Source: Crocinitomicaceae bacterium
GTDB taxonomy: Bacteria > Bacteroidota > Bacteroidia > Flavobacteriales_D > Crocinitomicaceae
Assembly: GCA_030830385.1 (NCBI GenBank)
Contig: JAURNA010000272.1
Location: forward strand, 1 to 5,482
Reading direction: 5' to 3'
Length of the DNA: 5,482 bases
Below, one piece after another: positions 1 to 5,482 of the stretch. How positions within the stretch are numbered: position 1 is the stretch's first letter; each line of letters starts with the position of its first letter. The notes below the pieces were generated by a model. It searched no databases. It was not told the DNA's origin and saw nothing but the letters and a program-made list of their open reading frames with translations. The position numbers were made by a program, and so were the translations under genes.

Positions 1-1722
1 ACAACCTGGTTGAGTGCTGAAAGTTTTCAGGATTCGGCCACGCAGTTTTTTGCGCCATTAAGCGATCCTGAACTCTATTGGTTAGACCATCACACGTATC
101 ACAATTACACCTTCGCCCATGAACCCTGGTCGTTGGGTGTAGCGACATTTGATGGTACAGATCAGTTCGGCTTCCCGTATGACATCGGAAGTACCACAAC
201 CAATTTTGCGGATTACCTGACGTCCAAACCGATCGATCTCTCGGGTATGGACGTAAGTGATTCGATTTATTTCAGTTTCATTTTCCAAAGACAAGGATTC
301 GGAGACGAACCGGAGTCGACAGATTCTCTCAGACTCGAATTCTACGCGCACGATTTGCAACAATGGAGAAGGGTCTGGAGTGCAAATGGAGGTCCGGTTG
401 GTGACTTTGAAGTAGGGCACATCCTCGTTGAAGATCCGGATTACTTCAAGAAAGGATTTCAGTTTCGTTTTATGAATTACGGTGCACTTTCAGGAGCACT
501 TGATCATTTCCATTTGGATTACGTGCATCTCAGATCAACACTATTGGGACAGGCAGATACACTTTTCAAGGATTTTGCGGTGGTGTACCCGCTCAATACA
601 TTGTTGAAGGACTACACATCTGTTCCCTGGGATCATTACCAAAACAACTTCACAGGAAAAATGTCCGATGCGGTAGAGGTAGTGGTTCGGAACAACAGTA
701 ACATTACCGAAAATAACCAGAACGGAATCACGGAGGTCTTTTATTCGGGAGGAGCAGAAGGGAACTTCACACTGATCGGACAAACGCTTTCAGGAGGTCT
801 GATTAACTACGGTCCCCGAACCACGTACTACTCATATCATGATTTTTCGACCGGATATCACTATGATGAAACCAAAACGGGCATCTCGCAGGTATTCGAT
901 TACAGAACGACGGTTACGGCTCCGTTTACCAACTTCGATGGAAATGACTCCACCTGGAGTCAGCAGGTGTTTGAGAACTACTATGCCTACGATGACGGAT
1001 CGGCAGAACGGGCATACGGCCCAATGGGCAATCAGGCCAGAATAGCGATTCGATTCAACCCTTACGAGGCAGATTCTCTCATCGGCGTTCAAATTCACTG
1101 GGTCCCTTCGGTTAACGATGTTTCCAATAAGTTGTTCTTATTGAAAGTATGGGACGACAACAATGGTGTTCCCGGAAATCAGTTGTACCAGGATTCATCG
1201 CTTTTCCCACGTCAGCCGAAATACGAATTCGACCGCAATTTATTTACCACGTACTATTTCGAGGATACGATGAAAGTCCCTGTTAATGGTACGTTCTACA
1301 TTGGTTGGAGACAATTCGATTCAGATCGCCTCAATGTCGGTCTTGACATGAATAATGTAAACAATGCAAATATACTATTTAGTCTGGATGGCGAAGGAAC
1401 TTGGGCAACTTCTACCTATGAAGGGTCGGTTATGATTCGTCCGATTTTCTCAACGTCCATGGACTCTACACTTGGATTGGAACAGCAGAAACCGGTGGTT
1501 TCAGCTCCACTATCCACAACTGTATATCCAAATCCAACCGCAGATATGATCAACGTGCGAACGAAAAGTGTTGAATTCGATGGTATGACATTGATGGATG
1601 CTCAAGGTCGTGTGTTGATTCAAACAGAAAACAAGCAAGTGGATGTATCGGCGTATCCTGCGGGTATGTACTTCTTGATGATTCATCACAGCGGAGAAAC
1701 GATTAAAGTGATCAAACGGTGA
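1..1722 (+). CDS. T9SS type A sorting domain-containing secreted protein (5' end missing)
   Basis: The frame is open from base 1 (ACA ACC TGG TTG...), so the true start and any signal peptide lie upstream; the TTG at 10 is probably internal. There are 573 residues in the window. A first beta-sandwich-like region runs from about 127 (WSLGVATFDG) to 534 (DHFHLDYVHLR), resembling the lectin/jelly-roll modules of Bacteroidota surface proteins. A middle stretch leads to ENYYAYDDGSAERAYG at 973-1020, a motif I know from other T9SS cargo. A second beta-rich module follows to about 1480. The last ~70 codons are a type A sorting domain: VYPNPT at 1522-1539, then DAQGRVL, then VDVSAYPAGMYFLM, ending in IKVIKR. 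By analogy with the family, it should cross the inner membrane by Sec and the outer membrane by the T9SS, which removes the C-terminal domain and anchors or releases the protein. I see no catalytic motif, so function is unknown; adhesion or glycan binding is only a guess. It overlaps the next gene by 4 bases. Confidence 0.9.
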   Translation, partial: TTWLSAESFQDSATQFFAPLSDPELYWLDHHTYHNYTFAHEPWSLGVATFDGTDQFGFPYDIGSTTTNFADYLTSKPIDLSGMDVSDSIYFSFIFQRQGFGDEPESTDSLRLEFYAHDLQQWRRVWSANGGPVGDFEVGHILVEDPDYFKKGFQFRFMNYGALSGALDHFHLDYVHLRSTLLGQADTLFKDFAVVYPLNTLLKDYTSVPWDHYQNNFTGKMSDAVEVVVRNNSNITENNQNGITEVFYSGGAEGNFTLIGQTLSGGLINYGPRTTYYSYHDFSTGYHYDETKTGISQVFDYRTTVTAPFTNFDGNDSTWSQQVFENYYAYDDGSAERAYGPMGNQARIAIRFNPYEADSLIGVQIHWVPSVNDVSNKLFLLKVWDDNNGVPGNQLYQDSSLFPRQPKYEFDRNLFTTYYFEDTMKVPVNGTFYIGWRQFDSDRLNVGLDMNNVNNANILFSLDGEGTWATSTYEGSVMIRPIFSTSMDSTLGLEQQKPVVSAPLSTTVYPNPTADMINVRTKSVEFDGMTLMDAQGRVLIQTENKQVDVSAYPAGMYFLMIHHSGETIKVIKR

Positions 1723-2747
1723 CCACTGAGGAAGAAATAGAGGATTCTGGATCCGAACTGTATGAACATTATCGGTTTGTGGCAGACCCCGGACAGGTGG
1801 TGATTCGCATTGATAAATTTCTGCTCGATCGTCTACCGAATACTTCCCGAAACAAAATACAGATCGCAGCCAAGAATGGAAATCTCGTCGTTGGTGGCAA
1901 AACTGTTAAACAGAACTATAAGGTAAAACCCGGCGACGAAGTATCGTTGGTGTTGCCGTATCCGGTTCGTGAGATCGAGCTCATTCCTGAGAACATTCCA
2001 CTCGAAATCGAATATGAAGATGATTCGGTAATCGTGATCAACAAGCCACCGAACATGGTCGTGCATCCGGGTTATGGAAATTACAGCGGTACGCTCGTTA
2101 ATGCATTGGTGTATCATTTTGACAACCTTCCGAGTAAGACTGACGATTATTACGGACGGCCCGGTTTGGTTCATCGACTGGACAAGCACACAACCGGGCT
2201 TATGATTGTAGCGAAAACTGAGCAGGCTCTGACACATCTCGCCAAACAGTTTTTTGATCGCACCACGGAAAGAAGATATTGGGCACTTGTCTGGGGTGAT
2301 GTTGAGGAAGATGGAACCGTTACAGGACACCTCGGGCGATCGTTGAAAAACCGAAAGGTCATGACCGTATTTCCGGATGGTGAATATGGAAAACACGCAG
2401 TAACACATTACAAGATCATCAAGCGATTTGGTTATGTTACCTTGATTGAGTGCAAGTTGGAAACAGGGCGAACGCATCAGATTCGAGCGCACATGAAGCA
2501 CATTGGTCATCCTCTGTTTCACGATTTAGAATACGGAGGGGACAGTATTCGTAAAGGAACAACCAATGCGAAATACAAACGATTTGTCGAAAATTGCTTT
2601 GATTTGATTCCGGGTCAGGCCCTTCATGCAAAAACACTTGGATTCACGCATCCCAAAACCGGTAAGCGCATTCAGCTTGAATCTGAAGTTCCCCGGGGGT
2701 TTCAGGAAATCCTGAATAAATGGGAAACCTATACCCGGGGTCGATAG
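1719..2747 (+). CDS. rluD: RluA/RluD-family 23S rRNA pseudouridine synthase
   Basis: A 342-residue cytoplasmic enzyme predicted to convert specific uridines in RNA, probably in 23S rRNA, to pseudouridine. Residues about 27-80 form an S4 RNA-binding domain (RIDKFLLDRLPNTSRNKIQ, then VNG-like VVGGKTVKQNYKVKPGD). The catalytic domain follows: KPPNMVVHPG (109-118), HRLDKHTTG (152-160) with catalytic Asp155, LETGRTHQIRAHM (247-259) and GHPLFHDLEYGG (263-274). The length is normal for the family and no key residue is missing. The GTG start at 1719 is chosen because the following ELYEHYRFVADPGQ segment resembles the N-terminus of Bacteroidota homologues, and no in-frame ATG occurs before the S4 domain. 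The start shares GTGA with the upstream stop codon, and no well-placed Shine-Dalgarno is seen, so translation may be coupled to the upstream gene. Family membership is certain; the choice of RluD over RluA or RluC, and hence the exact target uridines, is inferred from the S4 domain and general similarity. Confidence 0.93.
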   Translation: MTTEEEIEDSGSELYEHYRFVADPGQVVIRIDKFLLDRLPNTSRNKIQIAAKNGNLVVGGKTVKQNYKVKPGDEVSLVLPYPVREIELIPENIPLEIEYEDDSVIVINKPPNMVVHPGYGNYSGTLVNALVYHFDNLPSKTDDYYGRPGLVHRLDKHTTGLMIVAKTEQALTHLAKQFFDRTTERRYWALVWGDVEEDGTVTGHLGRSLKNRKVMTVFPDGEYGKHAVTHYKIIKRFGYVTLIECKLETGRTHQIRAHMKHIGHPLFHDLEYGGDSIRKGTTNAKYKRFVENCFDLIPGQALHAKTLGFTHPKTGKRIQLESEVPRGFQEILNKWETYTRGR

Positions 2748-2777
2748 GGTTACCATTTTATCACTTCGACATAAATG

Positions 2778-2815
2778 AAAAAAGGAAGTTTTGCATCACT
2801 AAACATTGCTTTTTT
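2778..2815 (+). terminator. Possible A/U-arm hairpin terminator after the pseudouridine synthase
   Basis: The left arm, 2778-2791 (AAAAAAGGAAGTTT), pairs with the right arm, 2801-2815 (AAACATTGCTTTTTT), around the 9-base loop TGCATCACT. There is one G-G mismatch (2785/2808) and one bulged A (2805). The six Ts at 2810-2815 could act as the U-tract, and the six As on the left give a similar signal for the opposite strand. It lies 30 bases after the synthase stop, a natural termination point. The stem has only two or three G-C pairs, so it is much weaker than the terminator at 5053-5080 and could be a chance AT-rich fold. Confidence 0.4.
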
Positions 2816-2819
2816 ATGT

Positions 2820-2827
2820 TACTTTTA
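2820..2827 (+). promoter_or_regulatory. Weak -7-like promoter element before the PorE-like gene
   Basis: TACTTTTA matches the Bacteroidota sigma-ABfr -7 consensus TAnnTTTG at all fixed positions but the last. It would place the transcript start near 2834 and give a 5' leader of roughly 65 bases. The matching -33 TTTG box is not well placed: TTTG at 2790-2793 is about 26 bases upstream, longer than the usual ~19-21, and TTG at 2806-2808 is too close. A promoter is expected somewhere in 2748-2899, but this exact site is tentative. Confidence 0.25.
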
Positions 2828-2899
2828 TGCGCTGTTGAATGGAAGCAACATCAAGATTTATTCAACATACACGAAAAGCAATTTGAAAAGACTGGTTCT

Positions 2900-5035
2900 A
2901 TGAAAACTAAATTTGTTCTGACTTTCGGCTTGTTTACACTGTTTGCCCACTTGGCAATGTCGCAGGGTGGTGTGATTGCAAAGGCTGATGCTGCATATGT
3001 CCGTGAGAAATATTCAGAAGCAGCTAAGTTGTGCGAAAATGCATATGATAAGCTTTCTCGAAAAGGAGGGCAACGTGCATTGAAGAAAAAGGGACGTATG
3101 GCTTTTATGACTGCGGAGTGCTACCGTAATACAGAGCGCTACCGAGAGGCAAATGACTGGTACCACAAGTGCGTATTGCTCGAATACGAAAATGAGCAAC
3201 CTGAAGTGCTTTTGCTGAAGGGAGATATGCTTCTCATGATGCGGGAATACGAAGAAGCGAAAGAAATGTACGAAAAGTACAAAGCTTTGGTTCCGGATGA
3301 TGAGCGAGGTCAGGCAGGAATTGAGTCGTGTGAGCAAAACGCAAATTACATCGAAAACAAAGGCCGTTACATAATCGAGAATCAAGTAGCGATTAACAAG
3401 GGCGAGTTCGACATGTCTTTGGTAGTTGCGGACCGCAAAAAGTCGAAAATGGTGTATACATCGGCACGAGATGGTTCCACAGGCAAGTCTTCTGATCCGC
3501 GTTCCGGAGAGGCTTATACAGATATCTGGGTCACTGAGCTTGATAAAAAAGGGAATTTTACGGAGCCGAAACTTCTGGACGGTGACGGTATCAACACAGT
3601 GGATAACGAAGGAACTGCATGCTTCGATGAGCGTTTCAAGAACATGTTCTTCACGCGTTGTCCAAATTTGAAGAAGGAAAATCTCGGATGTGAAATATGG
3701 GTCTCCGAAGCGAAAGGAAAAACGTGGGGAGAACCAAAGAAATTAGAGCTCAAAAGCAATGATACAATTTCTGTTGGTCATCCATGTACGAAGGACGGTA
3801 AGTTTCTGATTTTTTCGTCTGACATGCCGGGCGGGTTCGGAGGAAAAGATTTGTGGTACACAAATTACGACCGAAAATCAGATGCTTGGTCTGCTCCTGA
3901 AAACATGGGACCGGAGATCAACACGCGCGGAGACGAATTGTTTCCATCATTTGCATTGAACGGAGATTTGTTCTTCGCAACGAATGGTCGTCCGGGACTG
4001 GGAGGTTTGGATATCTTCCGTGCTTCGAAAGTGGAGGGAGAAGAGAACAAATGGGAAAAACCAACCAACATTGGAGCCCCAATCAACGGTGAGCACAACG
4101 ACTATTCAATTACGGAATTGGATGAGCGTCATGGATACTTCACTTCAGAGCGTAAGAACGGAACCAATCCGGAATCTGTCGGAGATATTTACTCATACGA
4201 AATTCCGCCATTCCTCTACAGCTTGAAAGTAATCGTTTCTGATCTTGCAGAATCAGAGCGCCTGGAAGGGGTCGAAGTAAACGTTACGGGTGCTGACGGG
4301 TCCAACTGGACAGGAATCACCGATGAAAACGGTGCTGTATTTTGGGATCGTCGCCCAACAGGAGATCGTTATGTAAACGAAGATCAGTCGTACACGATCA
4401 ACATCAAAAGCATTGAGGGGTACTACGAAAATGAAATTCCTTCCGATATCACGACAATTGACGTAAATTATCACCAGGATTTCGTTGTGGAAATGGGATT
4501 GTTCCCGAAACGACCAATTCGTTTGCCCGAGGTTCGTTACTACCTTGATAAGTGGACGTTCGTAGTCGATTCAACAATCAACTCACCTGACTCGTTGGAG
4601 TTTGTATACAAACTTCTGAATGAGCGACCGGAACTGGTTCTTGAGCTGAGTTCTCACACGGATTCGCGTGGTAGCAATAATCGTAACCAGAAGCTTTCCG
4701 AGAATCGCGCCCGCGCTTGTTACAAGTACCTCGTTGAAGAAAGAGGAATTGATCCACGACGCATCGTGCCGATCGGTAAGGGTGAAAATGAGCCCCGTAC
4801 GGTTTATCTTGTCGGAGAAGACTATCGCGTTAAGAAGCCAGGTGAAGGTGTTGAATTCGAAGAAATTCAGCTGACGGAGGCATACATCAATCAATTCCGT
4901 CGTGACAAGAAGAAATTCGAGATGCTGCACCAGTTGAATCGTCGAACAGAAGGTGCTGTTCGCGCTCTTGACTTCGACCCGAAGGCCTATCCGGAGGCAG
5001 ATTCGAAATACAAGGAATACATTCCTTATCCTTAA
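2900..5035 (+). CDS. PorE-like OmpA-family protein (TPR, PD40 propeller, CRD-like, OmpA C-terminal)
   Basis: A 711-residue exported protein. The ATG at 2900 is preferred to the in-frame ATG at 2720: it begins a Sec signal peptide (MKTK, then hydrophobic FVLTFGLFTLFAHLAM, likely cleavage near S21/Q22). The longer version would put 60 unrelated residues before this and overlap the synthase gene. There is no lipobox Cys. Residues ~26-145 are TPR-like helices (YSEAAKLCENAYDKL, YREANDWYHKCVLLE, YEEAKEMYEKYKALV). Residues ~170-435 are PD40/WD40-like propeller blades (KMVYTSARDG, FLIFSSDMPGGFGGKDLWY, LFFATNGRPGLGGLDIF, GYFTSERKNG). Residues ~440-530 look like a carboxypeptidase-regulatory beta-sandwich (TGITDENGAVFW). 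Residues ~543-690 are OmpA C-terminal, with HTDSRGS and LSENRARA carrying the putative peptidoglycan-binding Asp588 and Arg603. This domain order is that of PorE (PG1058) of Porphyromonas gingivalis, a T9SS component that links the outer-membrane machinery to peptidoglycan. Bacteroidota carry several paralogues, so true PorE orthology is unproven. Confidence 0.88.
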   Translation: MKTKFVLTFGLFTLFAHLAMSQGGVIAKADAAYVREKYSEAAKLCENAYDKLSRKGGQRALKKKGRMAFMTAECYRNTERYREANDWYHKCVLLEYENEQPEVLLLKGDMLLMMREYEEAKEMYEKYKALVPDDERGQAGIESCEQNANYIENKGRYIIENQVAINKGEFDMSLVVADRKKSKMVYTSARDGSTGKSSDPRSGEAYTDIWVTELDKKGNFTEPKLLDGDGINTVDNEGTACFDERFKNMFFTRCPNLKKENLGCEIWVSEAKGKTWGEPKKLELKSNDTISVGHPCTKDGKFLIFSSDMPGGFGGKDLWYTNYDRKSDAWSAPENMGPEINTRGDELFPSFALNGDLFFATNGRPGLGGLDIFRASKVEGEENKWEKPTNIGAPINGEHNDYSITELDERHGYFTSERKNGTNPESVGDIYSYEIPPFLYSLKVIVSDLAESERLEGVEVNVTGADGSNWTGITDENGAVFWDRRPTGDRYVNEDQSYTINIKSIEGYYENEIPSDITTIDVNYHQDFVVEMGLFPKRPIRLPEVRYYLDKWTFVVDSTINSPDSLEFVYKLLNERPELVLELSSHTDSRGSNNRNQKLSENRARACYKYLVEERGIDPRRIVPIGKGENEPRTVYLVGEDYRVKKPGEGVEFEEIQLTEAYINQFRRDKKKFEMLHQLNRRTEGAVRALDFDPKAYPEADSKYKEYIPYP

Positions 5036-5052
5036 GAAGAAGAAAAATTGAG

Positions 5053-5080
5053 AAAGGTGCTGATTCCAGCACCTTTTTTT
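5053..5080 (+). terminator. Intrinsic (rho-independent) terminator
   Basis: A perfect 10-base-pair stem, AAAGGTGCTG (5053-5062) with CAGCACCTTT (5067-5076), closes on the 4-base loop ATTC. The run of seven Ts at 5074-5080 overlaps the end of the right arm. It starts 17 bases after the stop of the PorE-like gene and 57 bases before the next start, so it should end the PorE-like transcript and separate it from the DUF2851 gene. Confidence 0.93.
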
Positions 5081-5109
5081 GTATCTTAAAGAAACCCAAT
5101 ACCTACCGC

Positions 5110-5482
5110 ATGATTGAAGGACAACTCCATCGGTTATGGGACAGTAAGATGCTTCCCTTTCCGGAACTCCAATTAACAGATGGCTCCGATCTTATCGTTG
5201 TTAAAACAGGCTTACTCAATGAGCGAATGGGCGGGCCGGACTTTCGCGGGGCACAGGTAATTTACCACGGACTGCGACACATTGGATCTGTCGAAATACA
5301 CATCAACTCTTCGGATTGGTATCAACATGGCCACGATCGCGACAAGAATTACGACGATGTTGTTCTGCACGTTGTATACAACGATGATCGTCCTGTTTAT
5401 CGCGAAGGTGCACCACTACCTACTCTGGAGTTAAAACAGTGGATTACCGATCACGAGTTTTCTGCCGATACTTGGATTGTGA
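5110..5482 (+). CDS. DUF2851 family protein (3' end missing)
   Basis: An open frame from the ATG at 5110 to the window end gives 124 codons with no stop; the family is usually about 400-430 residues, so roughly the first third is present. Recognisable family features are GGPDFRGAQV (41-50), GSVEIHINSSDWYQHGH (59-75), D78/Y81, VVLHVVY (84-90) and PTLELK (104-109). It begins MIEGQLHRLW, like the N-terminus I expect for the family, which supports the start. No signal peptide or membrane segment is visible, so it is probably cytoplasmic. The function is unknown. The conserved acidic and His residues suggest an enzyme active site (see findings), but that is inference. It follows a strong terminator and so probably has its own promoter in 5081-5109 or overlapping the terminator; I see no convincing one. 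Confidence 0.88.
   Translation, partial: MIEGQLHRLWDSKMLPFPELQLTDGSDLIVVKTGLLNERMGGPDFRGAQVIYHGLRHIGSVEIHINSSDWYQHGHDRDKNYDDVVLHVVYNDDRPVYREGAPLPTLELKQWITDHEFSADTWIV

Noticed and set aside
10..12. TTG at 10 as the true start of the first gene
   Set aside because: The frame is open to base 1, no signal peptide follows although the protein is a T9SS cargo, and the sequence enters a domain at once; the gene is cut by the window edge.
82..420. 112-codon open frame on the minus strand inside the T9SS cargo gene
   Set aside because: Antisense to a real gene, with no recognisable motif or start context.
1833..2522. 229-codon open frame on the minus strand
   Set aside because: It lies wholly antisense to the well-supported pseudouridine synthase gene and its translation shows no recognisable domain; it is a shadow of the coding strand.
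2691..2740. Two CCCGGG palindromes about 40 bases apart near the end of the synthase gene
   Set aside because: Both lie in codons of the C-terminus (Pro-Arg-Gly and Thr-Arg-Gly) and no longer repeat extends from them; chance is enough.
2720..2899. N-terminal extension of the PorE-like frame to the ATG at 2720
   Set aside because: It overlaps the synthase gene by 28 bases, adds 60 residues without family character and would bury the clear signal peptide that begins at 2900.
5082..5089. TATCTTAA as a -7 box for the DUF2851 gene
   Set aside because: It matches only four of six fixed positions of TAnnTTTG and has no suitable -33 element, since the bases upstream are the terminator stem.

Overview
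The window looks like chromosomal DNA from a member of the Bacteroidota, probably a Flavobacteriales or Cryomorphaceae-like lineage. Four things support this. The first gene ends in a type A sorting domain of the type IX secretion system (T9SS). The third gene has the TPR / PD40 propeller / carboxypeptidase-regulatory-like / OmpA architecture of PorE-type proteins. The fourth gene starts like a DUF2851 protein, a family I know mainly from Bacteroidota. No start has a strong Shine-Dalgarno sequence, which is usual for the phylum. Base composition and codon use look even throughout, and I see no mobile element, tRNA, rRNA, CRISPR array or sign of recent transfer.

Layout, all on the + strand: (1) 1-1722, the 3' part of a large secreted beta-sandwich protein with a C-terminal T9SS signal, its start lying outside the window; (2) 1719-2747, an RluA/RluD-family 23S rRNA pseudouridine synthase that overlaps gene 1 by four bases (GTGA); (3) 2748-2899, a 152-base AT-rich gap with an imperfect A/U-arm hairpin and a weak promoter-like element; (4) 2900-5035, a PorE-like OmpA-family protein with a signal peptide; (5) 5053-5080, a textbook intrinsic terminator; (6) 5110 to the window end, the first 124 codons of a DUF2851 protein.

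Genes 1 and 2 are arranged as one transcription unit with possible translational coupling. Gene 3 appears to be its own unit, closed by the strong terminator, and gene 4 starts a further unit. Two of the four genes relate to the T9SS: one is a probable cargo, the other a probable envelope component or paralogue that could link the outer-membrane machinery to peptidoglycan. The synthase is a housekeeping gene. I find no clear evidence of a wholly new system. The most useful leads are the uncharacterised cargo, the exact role of the PorE-like protein, and a possible nuclease-like core in the DUF2851 protein.
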